Assembly (NCBI GenBank): GCA_950295325.1
Contig: OX485807.1
Span: 35,928,440 to 35,992,439, forward strand
Source: Polytrichum commune
Taxonomy: Eukaryota > Streptophyta > Polytrichopsida > Polytrichales > Polytrichaceae
Direction of reading: 5' to 3'
DNA length: 64,000 nt
Position 1 is the stretch's first letter. Each line of letters opens with the position of its first letter. This document shows positions 1 to 13,400 of the stretch, one piece after another. Both the position numbers and the translations under genes were made by a program. A model generated the notes under the pieces. The model had not been told where the DNA came from, made no database searches, and saw nothing but the letters and a program-made list of their open reading frames with translations.

Positions 1-1346
1 AGTTTTGGATCACCGCACTTAGCAGGAATCTTCAATATTTAATGAAACTTGGTTTGCACCTGTCCTGGATGTCCCACCTTTCAAATTTTGTTGATTTTTG
101 GCCCCTTTCTCATAGTTTTGGATTTCTTCTTATTATTATTACTCAATTGAGTCATGGCTCTTGTACTTGGCCCACTAACTAGTCATTATTTATCGAATCC
201 CTTGTTTTCCTACTCATGGTTTGTTGGTTACCAACAAACACTTTAATTACTCATGCTTTTGTGTACAAGGACGATGTTGAGTTGAGTGAGAGACATCCAT
301 TTCCAAAGGGCTTACACAATTGATGACAATATGAGCCGCATGTGTGATCTTGAACATACAGAGTTCAATTTGTTCTCGATATTCTGTTAGGTGGTGGTGG
401 TTTGCGTGGTAAACCTATTGAACAGTCTCTTCTCAATATACCATTATGTTGTCTGTTACCATTGCCTTTGGTGTATTGTTGTAGGTACTTGAAATGACAT
501 CTTTTGGATCGGAAGGCTATCGATGCTTAAACCATTCCACGTTATTTCGTTGCATGGGTGGACAAATCGAGCCATCTTTGCAATTTTACAACATTGGAGT
601 TGAATATATGTCCTTTGCACACTTTGCGGTATTGTCCTTGGTTCGTTTATAGTTCCCCAACGCTTCATCCAAAACATAAGGGAGCGGAGAGGTTGTTAGT
701 TGAACCTACAATTGACTTCATTGATACCGACTCCCTTGACTTTCGAGAGGAATCACATGAATTACTAGTAAGTGGTGGGTATAAAAAGATAGCAAGTGCA
801 AAGGAGAATTGAAGAATATTGTCCCTCCTACACAAGATATTATGGTTTCTACACCACCTCAAGAGGATTGAGATGAATCTTTGATTGTCACCACTCCTTC
901 TCTTTCCCTCAAACACTCGCAACATGTGGCACATAATTTAAAATCGTATTAGAGAGGCAATCGTTGATTTGTCATCAAGGCTTGCATTCCCAAATATTTG
1001 TGTATTGTTTAAGGTGACTACTATTATGACATTGATGGAGAATGGTGGTGATAAGCATCCCATCATGCTCAAGGCCTTTGAGTTCATGAAGAGGGTTACC
1101 TTTATACTTTTGAACTTTTATGATTGTAATAATGTACTGATTCCCTTTACATGTTTTGTTTTTTTATCCTGACATATATACTATTTGTAATCCTCTATGA
1201 ACACAATATTCATTAAAATAAGAATTTTCGAGTGAATTGAGAGTACATAAAGCAAACTATCAATCCAAGAATGAAATGAAAACCACTAGAAAGTTGTAGA
1301 GTACAAGTAAAAAAATAACATTTGATTTTCCGCCGTAAATTCCGCC
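1..1346. other. AT-rich intergenic DNA, no gene recognised
   Basis: Only short open frames under 90 codons occur here, with no recognisable domain and no plausible exon chain. The longest lie around 558-934 on both strands and resemble no family I know. I see no tRNA, snRNA or clear transposon end. Confidence 0.5.
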
Positions 1347-1543
1347 GTAGTTTCCATTAAAATGAGAGTATGTTAAGCTGGGAAATCGACTCATTTAGGT
1401 CGACTCAACCTAAATTGACAACATAATCGACTCATTTAGATAGACTCAACCTAAATTGACAAAATATTGTCCTCATTTAGGTCGACTCAACCTAAATGAG
1501 TTGATTTCCCAGCTTAACATACTCTCATTTTAATGGAAACTAC
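1347..1543. repeat. Foldback element with ~54-bp inverted arms
   Basis: The left arm (about 1347-1400) and the right arm (about 1490-1543) are reverse complements over roughly 54 bp with one mismatch. Between them lie three imperfect copies of a segment containing TCATTTAGGTCGACTCAACC, so the centre is itself nearly palindromic. The structure would fold into one long hairpin. It fits a small foldback MITE or a hairpin small-RNA precursor. No target-site duplication is obvious. Confidence 0.75.
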
Positions 1544-2204
1544 ATGTCTGAAGTATAATCTAGTATTTATCAACCTAACATGACTTTTAGGTGTCCAAAT
1601 GGCCAATATTATTTTGAGAGGATCCCACTCTCTCAAAATATTGAATATTGTGTTTAATGCCCTCACGTGAAGGTAAGTTTGGTCTAATTATCAATGTTTT
1701 GCTAGAGGGGCTTCTGGCTTTGAGTGTATCTTCTCCTCCCTCCGTAATTCCAACCTAGAACTCACATGCTTCTTCTAGATGTGGCATTTTTGCATTGTCA
1801 TGTTTATTCACAAGAATAATTTCACACATAAGTTTGTTTTTTTACAAGAATACTTGTACTTTGGATGTACCACTAGCTAATAATGATATAATTTTTCAAT
1901 TTGAATAACTCCAATACTCAACTTATGAACAATAGTCTACTTTGGAGAGGTGAGTGAGAGAACGACCCTTTGTCCATTCAAATTATCCTCAAAGCATTGA
2001 CCAAGCCCGGAACCGTGGGTACTTGATGCATATGCTTCCAATGTGATATCGATTTTTATTTGTTGTCGGTAGAATCTATAGTCATTGATGTTTTCCATTG
2101 TAAACACGTAATTTTGTTCTTTGTGGTTTCAAGTGCATCCATCGATGCTTGCAAATGTGTGGGACGCCATCTCGTCACATACGCGGGAAATTCTAACATC
2201 TTTA

Positions 2205-2818
2205 GGGTCACTTCGCACATGAGCCAAGAGCCGTGACCTTGTAATGGTGAGGACCCTTGACTCTCATCCAAAGGCCGTACCATGGGTGTTGGGAAAGCCA
2301 TTTTATGTAGTCTTGGGCTCTCAAGCATAGTGTGAAGTGAGAATGAACCATGTTGCGGGACCATTGCATATTTTGTTGGCGGAAAAAAAGGGGAGGATTT
2401 GGTATAATATAATATGTCTCCAAGTTTATTGATTAAAGATAATTACTTGGTGGTGTTTGTCTGTCCTGGAATTTGTTCTGAAAATTGTCTTGGAATCTAT
2501 TTTAGAATCTACCATGCAGTCTGTCCTGAAATATGTCCTGCTGGAAAAAATATTAAAAAAATCATGGTCTCCCAAAATTTGCGTCAAGCCCACCTCTTGG
2601 AGGTGGGTCTAACGCAAATTCCGGTAGATCATGCACCCTTATCCACAACTAGCCATGTAAGAATCCATGTAGACTTTTCATCCACGAACTTTTCTTTGGG
2701 CCTTTAGGCCTTCACCTCCTAGTGTGAAGTGAGCTTGGATGGTCTCCGCCTTTTCGACCAATGAGAGCTCTTACGTTGCCATGGTCAAGGGCCTTCAGCC
2801 TTGTGTGTGAAGTGGCCC
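2205..2818. mobile_element. PIF/Harbinger-like MITE, 614 bp, TTA target duplication
   Basis: The left end starts GGGTCACTTCGCACATGAGC. The right end, read as reverse complement, starts GGGCCACTTCACACACAAGG. The ends are imperfect terminal inverted repeats. TTA flanks both sides (2202-2204 and 2819-2821), the 3-bp duplication typical of PIF/Harbinger elements. The interior has no coding capacity. Related copies lie at 9710-10188 and 29329-29828; all three share an internal motif around CACCTCTTGGAGG. Confidence 0.75.
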
Positions 2819-2821
2819 TTA

Positions 2822-4248
2822 GTGCCATCCTAGCTCCTTTGAGCAATCTAGCTCCTCCACCAACAATTTGAAACGGACAACACATTACCTCCCTAGGTGA
2901 TGGCGACACACATGTTAAGAAGGTTGCAAAGCAATCTCGAACTAGTAAGTAAGGTTGATATATGATTCATGATCTCATTCTTATGTTTAAGCTTAATGGA
3001 ATTTGTCACCTCTTAGCTAGCTTCTAAATGTTTTGTTGGGTGTGCGTAGAAAGATGAAATATGCTCGATAACCCATGATTTGTGGGCATGGTTTTGTGTG
3101 AGCAATTGCATGTGTTGCTTCCCTGTTGCTTCTATGTATGGTCCAATTGACATGTTGTTCATACATAGAGTGGATACGTATTGGGACTTTCCAATATGTT
3201 GGGATTGGTTTGGGGACAATGAACCCCGGGATTGAGTCTTCATATTATGTATGAACTAACATCATTGTAAAAAGGGATATTATTTAAGGCATTAGCGTAC
3301 ATAGTATGTGTAAGGGAGATGTATTGCTTTTCTCTAGTGTGTATGTTTAAATAGGTTATTAAGAATCTTGAAGTAATGGTTAAACTGTAGATTTAAAACT
3401 GTAGATAAGGGTCCTAAGATTTAGAGAATAAATTGACAGTAAATGTGCTAGTATCATCCAATTTACATTTACATTTACTATTTTTGTTGCCTTAGCTTCA
3501 ATGTTGTGTGCTTTGGGGTCAAATTATTCTGAGATACATCCTATGAATGAAAAAGTATTCATTGACTTATTGGAAATTGAAAAGTAGAGTGTACATGTAA
3601 TGAAGGTCTATGTATTTCATGATTTATATTATGTGTATGTCGTGGAGGCATTTATCACATCAAGTTGGAAAGCTTAGTATAAATACATGAACCCATTTTC
3701 CAGCCTACCATAAGTATGTATACATTTGTATTTATCTATAAATTTCTTGCATATAGGGGGTTTTAATTCACATTCATCCATGCATGTCATTTAGAATTCC
3801 AATGGAAGAGTCCACCCCCGACCAATGAACTTAGCAAATACATTCACCATTTTGCTCTAACAACAACATTGTTTGAACTCCCATGTCATATTTCCCAAAC
3901 TCAATTGCATATTATTCATGACAAGAACCCACCACTATAAAATACTAGTGGATGTATTTCCACAAAATTACTCTGCCACATGTTCACAACTTACCGCTCA
4001 TTGCTCACTGCTCATATGATAACATTCCCCAAGAAAAACACAAGGAATCAAACTTGTTGTTCTTGGAGTCAAAATGAACATCCTATACATTCTTGAAGTT
4101 TTGAACATAGATATCCTTTTATATACAGATTTCAGTAAAAACAAGTTTATATACAACTAATAGTTGGGTTATGCCTATGAATCAGGAGGCTGGTCTTGAA
4201 CACAGGTTACCTCCGACACATGTTCCCTTATTTAAGAACAAATGTTCT
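2822..4248. other. Intergenic DNA, nothing recognised
   Basis: AT-rich sequence with no open frame above about 80 codons and no recognised repeat end. It lies between the 2.2-kb MITE and the 3' end of the RING-H2 gene, so its right edge probably includes that gene's 3' untranslated region. Confidence 0.4.
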
Positions 4249-4848
4249 CTACAGAATGCAAGCTTTGCAAAGTGGACATGTGAACCACCTTGTAGAGACG
4301 ATGGATGCAACTACCCATTTGTGGAGACATTCTTGGTGAAAGTGGTGTTGGCATGCTTGGATTTGACTTAACTCCTCGTCTTCTTCGTATGGGCACAAAC
4401 ATATAGAGCATTCTTCGAATCCTTCATACAAAGGCACATTAGTATGCATATTCACGTCACTTGTGATCGACTTTGTCGATCCCACAACAATGTATGTCAA
4501 TGTACCCACAACTTTTTGGTTTGTGTCCCACATTGGATTCATGTCATGGGCTCCAACTCCATGAAACTTTGCAATTCTAGCACCCCGACCCAAGATCTCG
4601 TTGGCTTTCATTTCGTAAAAAGCAAGAAGCACGCACTCTTGTCCTTGTTGACGCTCTAAGTCCACTTGAAGTTCTTCTTGCGGACCTTGAGTCCCATCAC
4701 CGAGCTCAAAAGTAAAGTGATCACTATAACCTTGGATTATTAAATCACTACAAACACTTATGACTCTCGGAAGTAGTATGCACATTAAAACTAAAACTCC
4801 TGCAGCCATGCCGAGAATTGAAAAAGTTGAAGGGTTCATGTTTTCCAT
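4249..4848 (-). CDS. RING-H2 finger protein, putative membrane E3 ubiquitin ligase, 199 aa
   Basis: An intact single-exon frame from ATG to stop. Residues about 9-31 form one hydrophobic segment, probably a signal anchor. The C-terminus carries a complete RING-H2 finger: C147, C150, C166, H168, H171, C174, C191, C194, with the conserved W178 after the fourth ligand pair. Such fingers bind two zinc ions and recruit an E2 enzyme to ubiquitinate a substrate. The order, one N-terminal membrane segment then a C-terminal RING-H2, is ATL-like. The middle (about 40-140) matches no domain I recognise, and the diagnostic GLD motif of ATL proteins is not seen. It stands alone in repeat-rich DNA, so expression is unproven, but all eight zinc ligands being intact argues against a pseudogene. 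The substrate cannot be inferred. Confidence 0.75.
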   Translation of the reverse strand: MENMNPSTFSILGMAAGVLVLMCILLPRVISVCSDLIIQGYSDHFTFELGDGTQGPQEELQVDLERQQGQECVLLAFYEMKANEILGRGARIAKFHGVGAHDMNPMWDTNQKVVGTLTYIVVGSTKSITSDVNMHTNVPLYEGFEECSICLCPYEEDEELSQIQACQHHFHQECLHKWVVASIVSTRWFTCPLCKACIL

Positions 4849-7800
4849 ACAATAAAGTTACTCATAAAGTTAAAGGAGATGAAACCATGGGTTTAATCCC
4901 AAACCTTGGGATTAAACACAAGCTCGTCAAGTTGTCTTAATGCTTAACTCATGTTGGGTTATTGAAAACCGGTTTTCTAGTTTGTCCTATTAGGATGGGT
5001 GGGTCAAGTTGGTCTTGCATAAGTTGATCTGAGATTCGAGATGTCGGATCCCATGCACATATCCTAATTTAGATCTCACAATTCTCTCAAAGTTTGAGAG
5101 GTAGAAAAAAGAGGCCCCAAAAGTTTCACCCAACTTTCAAAATAGCTCCGATACACGATGAACTAACGAGCTCTTAAATAGAAAGTTTTTTTCAAAGAAG
5201 GATCAAACTCACATTCATCCCTCTTTGATAGACCTTAATCTTCAAAGAAGGTATGCTTTAGACAACAATTGTTGGGTTTCTCACCAAACTTTGAAGTGTG
5301 TAATTTATAGTGGATCCTCTTGAAAAGAAAATGTGACACTCTTATCTAGCTTAAAATGAAAGCTTCAAAATAAAAGTAAAGAAAAAGAAAAAGAAAAAGA
5401 AAAAGTTTTAATGGGTGTTAACTCAATCCTAAAATTCAATCCAAGTTTAACTTTAAAAAAATGTACATAAACTTTCTGTAATCCAAATATGTATGGGGGA
5501 AACACGAACTTTACAATAGAACAAAGTCTTGTGTTATTTTCAAAAGAGAACTAAATTGCAGATTAAATGCTTCTCAATGTTGAACTAGACTTCCATTGAC
5601 ATATAGTGAATAATAGACATTGGATGGGAGTAATAACAACATATTTAGAAAGTGTTGATTGAATGAAATGAGAGACGCAAAAGGAAAAAACACAAAATCA
5701 AATTGACCTACATTAAGGGTTATGTGTATGGGGCAAAGTGTCAAGGTGAAATGGCTCCTCATGAGTTGGCTTAAAAGGTGACTTGTGTGTAGTCTTTCAA
5801 GTTTTCTCAAGGCTTATAATAACATGTTGAAGATTGAGGGCCAGGGTATAAATCCCAATTTTATAGTTTTTGATACTAGGATTATAGTAGAGGTGCCTAT
5901 TCCCAATCAAGATCCCATTGGCAATCTATAAGGTACCATAACTTCAATCAGGCTAGGACTCGATTTTGATAAGGCCGGATTTCAAATTTGATTAGGTTGG
6001 AACCAATATTGTCATGACACATGTCTTGGTTTTGAGTGCTAAAGTGAGGAGGAATAAGCGGTTTAAATGAGTGGTTATGGTAGACTCTAGACATTGGTAA
6101 TATGCTCGGGCCAACTTTTGGCTTTGAAAATCCATGTAATTTCAATTGAAGGAATAAGTTATCCAACAATTTGGAGTCCGCCTGGTTTCTATCTTCCTAC
6201 ATGGGAAAATTTTACACCGCCTTGTAAGTCTCTAGACTTGGCGCAAAATCTATTAAGTGATCGGTTATGGGTGCCTCTACTCTAGTGGGGCCCCAGTGGG
6301 CGAAGTTAGCCTTGCTCAGGGGTTGTTCACATCATGGATCATGAAGTCATCCTTTGCTCATCTAAAAATTATGTGATTGGTTGTTGAATTTGTCCCAGGT
6401 TCACTTCGGTTTACATCAAGAAAAAAAATGTAAGAGTGACCATGGAACTTGAGGTCCCAAAAGGCCTATTTCGAAGCATGTAGTTATCCATTGTCATGGT
6501 CCAACGGGTTTTATAATTATTTTTTATTTTTGGTACAATATTCATGAGGAAAGAAGGGGAGAAGGTCAAACATGAAGAAAAATCCCAAAAATTGGCCTTT
6601 TTGGATATATATCAAAAATATCAGCACATCCACTTTTGGGTGCATGGTCACTTTTGTTGGTCCATATTCAGTTTACACCTAGTGAGGGGCCCAAAGGCTT
6701 AAGAACTGCATTTTTTAGAAATTGGATCATGGAAGTGTGACCATGGAAAAAGGCCCTTTGACATGGGACAACTTTATGGTCCGTGATGTAATTAGCCCCT
6801 TAGTCCGGTCCATGATTTAGGGTGATGGATCTTGTGGAGCTATTTTAGATCCTAGAGTTCTCTCAAATCCATGGATTGAAAGAGGAAGTCCATGGAGTTT
6901 CACCCAACTTTCAAAACTAAGCTATGACACAAGACACTCTAAACAAGCTTTTAGTAGAAAAGTCCCACAAGTGCCACAATGAGATACCATAGTCCTATTT
7001 GGTCCGATGTCTTTGAGGGACTTTACAGAAAACTCTATTGTCGCATTTTCAAAGCTCTTCATAATGGACTTATGAGGGTGGTTCTATAAAGATTAATGGT
7101 AGCTTTGCATTAGGTCCAAGGCCAAAGAAACTTCAAAATTGAGCAATCCTATTGGTTAACAGTAAACTTTTGTGCCCAAGTAGCTAACACTAGATCCCAA
7201 GTCCAAAGTATGTGAAATCGAAGTGGCACTAATTTGGCATCACTTTCCAACCAAATTCGCCCATTTTATAATTAATATTTTGACCCAAATGACAATGTTT
7301 CATTGTAACTTATAAATATACAATCACAAAACGCACTAATGGCCTTAAGCCAGGCTTGGGAGAGGGGCAAGGAGAAGGGACCCACACAAAGGCTAATGCA
7401 TGTATACAAACTACAAAACCTTAGCACCCACAAACTTGGTGGGATGAAACCGACAACTCCCTCATAATATTGTTGTAAGGTACTAAAGAGTGAACACAAT
7501 TATCTAAGAGATGTTAAGATGTCATCTAGCCAATATGCCCTCTCTAAGAACCTTCATGAAGTGGGGGACATGGCTTTCATGTAATCTTGTCACCACTCCA
7601 TGTGGGGTGAAATTCACACACCCCAATGTTTGTCAAATTGTTGTGGGATCCACCTAGCCACCAGTGAGAGAGTCTTGCACTCTTGCACCTTTCATGCAAT
7701 GTGGCCGTAATCAATGAAGTGATGCCACCTGCTATGGTTGAATACCATGTCATTATGTGATACCCATATTATCCAAATGCATGCTCTTCTAAGTAGATAC

Positions 7801-9709
7801 TGCACATGATTAAATGAGCAAAGGTATTAGATGTGCCCATAGACTTCATGTGCTTAGCTGACAAACAAATTTTGTAAAATGTTAATTGCACATGCCCAAA
7901 CACATTGACCTCGATTGTACTTTCAAAATTGATGCATTTCACTCTCACCGCCGTTTGAGGGTACGGTTAATAGGTCCATGCCATTGGTTCACAACAACGA
8001 CTATCTATCAAAAGGACCACATAAATCATGCTTCCTTGCCGTGACAATATTTTTGCCAAACTTTAGACCATGACAAGGTGAATCCATCTAGTAGATTGTC
8101 CCACTTGCCTTCACTCATATTATGAAGGTTTTCTTTTAGTTTGGTAAGAAAAACCAACCAAGCTTAACATTGTATCAAAGGATATTCACATTTTTGCCTT
8201 CAACCCAGCACTGTTGCGCAAGGTCAAATGTCAATGAAGATATCTTGCAATAAAAGAGCACCGAGTTATTATTTTCCTTTGGGTAAATTATTCATTGAAA
8301 ATACTTTAATGACATGCAAACTCCACCACATACAATCATTGTGGCATTTGGCTTCACCAAGAAGATTCTTAAGTATTTGCCAACGGTGTGAACCTCACAT
8401 TTTAATACACTATCATTTACCACTCTCCAACTCCACCTAATTTGAGAATCCAACCTTCAAGCTTGGGTCCAAACTTCACTCCAAAAGTAAGGTCCATTGA
8501 GAAGTGTTATGGACCCAAAGTTTCTTGGACTTGGATCCAATGCAAACCCACCCTAAGTACACTCTAAGTTACAAGAGGAAGTGCATAATGAATTCACAAA
8601 AGAGGTACACATAACTAATGTGTCCTTGGATATACCCCCCATCACAAAGAACATCCAACTAGCTTATGAAATCATTGAATGATTTTCTACTTTTGGATGT
8701 TAAGCTTGATTGGCAAACCCACAAAAATGTGTGTTAAAGGAAGCATGTGGGCCTTCTGTGGTCACTCTTCTTCATTGGACACCTATATTTGAGTTGTATA
8801 CTACAAGGATTGTTGTTAAGAACGAACACCAAACATACATGTGCTACATTGACATTGAACTAAGTCTCACATAAGTGTCACATTCTATGTACTTAAATAT
8901 AGATATCTTATATTGAACATAATAGGAAGGGCCTATATGCAAACACTTCAGGTCTTAAATGGTTGCTTCTTCCAACTAGCCTACTTCTCCTAGGATACGA
9001 AACATGGTTAGTACGAGATGGTTAGCAAATCCAAAATCAAGTTTTAATTCTCATAATTCTCAAGCTTGTATGAATAGCTTATCCACTAAAAATGAGGATT
9101 ATCGTGCTCACTAAATGGTCATATAAGTCCCCCCCAATTATGTTGACTATTGAGCCCAAAATGGTCATCATATTTTGGACACATAGTCCAATCTCTTTTA
9201 AACACATGTCTTTATGGTATCTGTTCTTGAAGCCACACCAAACCACATACCACTGAACTATAGATGTCCAATTAAGATAAGTGACCAAACTAGGCACAAC
9301 TACCTTTAAGAGAATGAGAATCTTCACTTTTGACTTCTTATAACTTTTGCACATCACCTTTGATTTTGGACTTCTTTTAAAATACCACTCTTCGTGATTC
9401 ACAATTGCTCACCAGAGGAAATAGTTATCAATCCCATCCACCAAAATTATTTGGAGTTGGAAGTGCCCAACAATGAATGGGGAGAATCGACTGCTAGTTA
9501 CAGATCAACTGGTTGAGTTTGAGAAATAAATGGTTGAAGTTCCAAAACTTCAAGGAAAATTACCAATAAATTTAGAAGATTCTATGAAATATACTCTAGA
9601 TAAACAAAAATACCCTCAAAAGATCACAACATGTAAACCAGTTGGACTTGGAAACACTACGGTTTTGTCTGATTATGCCCAAAAATCTCCCGACACTTGT
9701 GCCAAAATA
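4849..9709. other. Gene-poor spacer with decayed dispersed repeats
   Basis: No exon chain is visible. Some segments recur in decayed form: GTTTCACCCAACTTTCAAAA occurs near 5124 and 6898 with similar flanks. About 9090-9400 resembles 45.2-45.5 kb and, inverted, 58.3-58.45 kb. These look like old remnants of one dispersed family. The 107-codon minus frame at 9079-9402 falls inside this repeat and is not considered a gene. Confidence 0.45.
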
Positions 9710-10188
9710 GGGCCACTTCACATATGAGACCAAGGGCTCATTACCATTGCACTTCAAGCACTCTCATTGGTGGAGAAGGTGGAGCCGGTCCAAGTTCGTT
9801 TCACAGTACACTTGAGGGACCAAATGAGTATGTGAATGCAAGGTGGATGTAAAGTCTAAACGGATTCCTACATGACAGTAAATGGATCATGTTTCATGGT
9901 CACTTGGACTATTTTCAAAAACCACCTCTTGGAGATAGGCCTAACATAAAAGTAGGAGACTATAGCACTCCAAAATCTCACAACTATTGATTTATTATTT
10001 TTATCATGTGTGAAATTCATTGAAATAGCATTTGGTTTAGGGCTCAGTCCCATATGACTTCACACTACTCTTGAGGGCCCGTGACCACAGTACATCATTT
10101 TGGAGTGTGTTGGGACGGCCTATGGACAATTCTTTTGGGTTCTCACATTTTCATGGTTATGGCTCTTGGCTCATGTGTGAAAGTGGCC
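9710..10188. mobile_element. Harbinger-like MITE related to the 2.2-kb and 29.3-kb copies
   Basis: The ends are imperfect inverted repeats: GGGCCACTTCACATATGAG at the left, and the reverse complement of the right end GGCCACTTTCACACATGAGC. About 470 bp in all, it shares internal sequence with 29329-29828 over most of its length. No clean 3-bp duplication is seen (left flank ATA, right flank TTG), so an end may be worn. It sits just 3' of the OEP61 gene. Confidence 0.65.
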
Positions 10189-10437
10189 TTGACAAAGAAC
10201 AATTTGATCAATCGGTTGAAGATCATGTTTGAGGATCTCAAAGCACAAAGCCCTCAAAATGCAATTGCAAGAGAAGAGTTTGTACATTTGTAATAAGTTA
10301 CATGAAAGAATGGAACAAAGAACCAAGTGATGGAGTGCCACGTATATATATGAACAGCTAAGTGCAGCTGAGTGTTCTTAAATTGCAATTGCAACCTGCA
10401 AGCTATCCTCAAGGCCGACATAAAAAGAATGAACTCG

Positions 10438-13400
10438 TTAAGCACCAATATACCCCAACCGATGTAGGATAGCAGCAATTACAAGCATGACTATAGCCAA
10501 AATTAGGCCTCGCCTCCCAAGGATCCAATTCTTTACACGCCTTGCTTGCTCAGTAACAACTTGAGCCCTTTCTGCCCAGACCATCTGCAGAAACCAAAAA
10601 AAATCAGTTTCATGAGTTTTTCAATAATATTTGCAGGAGGGTAAAAGAACATCTTACAAAATGATCTCAATCAACACACCAAATTAAGCCCGCAAAGAAA
10701 TTATGGACTGACCATGCGGTCAATTGCCTCAGGACTCATACTGGCCATTGCTTGCTGGGCTTGAACAGCTTGCTCATGAGACAGCTTCATGCCTAGTTGC
10801 TCACTCATGCTGGTCATCATCTCTGGAGTCATGGTCTTCATCATCTCTGTCATCATCTGCCATATGCAATTTGATGGCTTCAGTGCTATGACCATCAAGT
10901 AAAGTTTCTGAGCAAGGTATGTAGCCCTATTGTGGGTACTGCCAACTCCACAAACACATATGGCCAGACATATATGGATCAGCTCGGAAATTGTATCATC
11001 CACTTAACAATTGCAAATCACACAATTTGTCATTTCAAGTCTTAGTATCAGAGTTGAGGTGCAAAGGTTATAAGAGGTCAAAGTGAAGATTCCCCTTCTC
11101 TTCAAGTAATCACATAAGCTCTCCCAATTGTCAATTAAACCTAGCATGGTTGATGTATTTTGAGCAAATCATCCAATCTCACTGTAACACGTCTTTTGGT
11201 GTCCATTCATAACTACAAGCCTTGCCATATACCACAACAATATAGGTGTTTAATTAAGAAGAGTGAGCAAATAAGACCCCGTTTCTCGCATACATCTGCC
11301 CACAAAGGATGAAGGTAAGCTGAATAGAAATTTCAACAAAACCAACCTGCTTCATGGCTGGATCCTTCATCTGCTTTCTCATTTGTTCCTGCATTTCAGG
11401 ACTGAAGTCGGCCATACTCGGCATGTTGGTACCAGGGGTTTGAGCCCCTGTTCTTGTGCTCGTCTCTGGTGCAACCCGCATTCCAGACGATGTAGGTGCA
11501 GAGACTGATGCGGTGGTGCTTGGGGCTGCAACCAAGGTCTCTGGAATGCTTGGGGTGCTTGGCGCTGCAGAGGCGGGCATTGGCATTCTTCCTGGGACTG
11601 GCATTTGCCCAGAACTGGCTAGATCAACCATTCTTTCCATGTCTTCTGGAGACATCTGCTTCATCATATTGGTGGCAAATTTCACCATTTCAGGTGACAT
11701 GTTGCCTCCACTCATTGCAGCAAGTGTTTCGGGACTCATTGTTGACATAAGAGATTGCATGTTCCTGATCAGAAAGGTAGGATTAGCTGAAAATTTTGAT
11801 ACCAAAAGGGTACATCCCAAACAAGAAATTGAGCAGACTATATCTTCTGATTGTCATCACCGGCCTCTATGATGACCAAATCTAATGTCTTTAATATCTC
11901 CATGTTACTTTATCACTCTTTCTTTTATATTTTCTTAACATCAGTAGAACAATGACTCGTGAAATAAGACAGAATAAAGAGGTAATACTACAGGTAAGAT
12001 CTGATCTTGAGCTCACCTCATCATATCTGGGTTCTGTTTCAAAGCATTAAGACCATCACCAAAAGCAGCATTATTTGGTAACACTGGTCCAGATTGAGTG
12101 CTGGTAGTAGAAGCTTCACCATTTGCAGTGCCTGGTTGTTGACCAACATCCCTGGCGAAAGTGGGATCTACTGGGCTCCGAGAAGTTCCAGACATCAGCC
12201 TATCAGCTTCCTCATCAGAAACCTCTTCAATAATTGGACCTGCAACAACCAACAACCATGATAATTAATTCGAATCTAATCTTTTAATAATTCAATAAAT
12301 GACAATGAATTATTAAACTTGGACAGCACAAACCATTTCTCGTCCCTGTAGTCCTTTGCACTACAAATTTGAGGTCATCTGCAAGTCCCATGACATGAAC
12401 CACAGCAGAGACCACTGGAGTTTATGACTTCATTTCTGAAAAGACAAGTTAAAATCTCATTTTCAAACAGACACAAGCTTGCAAATCCTCTGCCCAAGAA
12501 ATGTACAAGGCGAAGATATCTACCATCAAATTGCAACTCTTCCCCCCCAATTTCTTCACCCAGCTCCTCCTTAGCTATCCTGTTGATGAACACCATAAAC
12601 CAACAAAAACAAGGAAAGCCTTGTGAGGAAAGAGGCCTACGAAGATTCAGAACCCTTGCAAACCAACACAGAATCTCAACAGAATCTGAGACAAGACTAA
12701 TCCATACCTTGGGCACATATGAGGCTCAAATTGGGCTCCCATTTTTCTATAGCACCCAGAATCAATGAGCATAACTTCTATCAAGTGGGCGCACATTTCA
12801 AGAAATTAAAACTAGATTTAATAACAACTGCTACTAGATTTATATGTCCAAAGGTATGACACATTATTACACGAATGGGGACAAAATTCCAAACTACACA
12901 AATCCATGGATTTATTGTTGGACGTTTGAAGACACAATGGTTCTATAACTTTTCACTAAAACACAATTTTGTACCAAGTAAATTCTTTATTGTTGTATAT
13001 GTGCACAGCACCTATTTGTGCAACAATTGTAAAATAAATAAACCTTTAGTGAATGTCAGAGCACAACATAATGCTGAACAGTAATCCACCTAAATTCAAT
13101 AACTGTTCATGTTCATGTTTTATCAATAAATGTGGGTGAATGTAAATGAATGTAACCCCCAGTAGATAATTGAATTGGTGTAGAATTTGTTTGAAAGTGG
13201 GCATTGCAAGGTTGAACTCTGGCTATATAGAGACAATAATAACTGCAGGGTACCTGTAATTATTTGCTATAGTCTCATCATCAGGTGACAGCTCAAAAGC
13301 CTTCTTCAAATCTGGAACAGCCAACTGCAAAATATAGACATCAGGATAACTTCAGAAAAACATTAAAAAGTCATGCTCAGTATAATGCACTTAGGACCTA

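Noticed and set aside
11456-11872. 138-codon plus frame
   Set aside because: Antisense shadow of OEP61 exon 10, whose minus-strand protein is clearly conserved.
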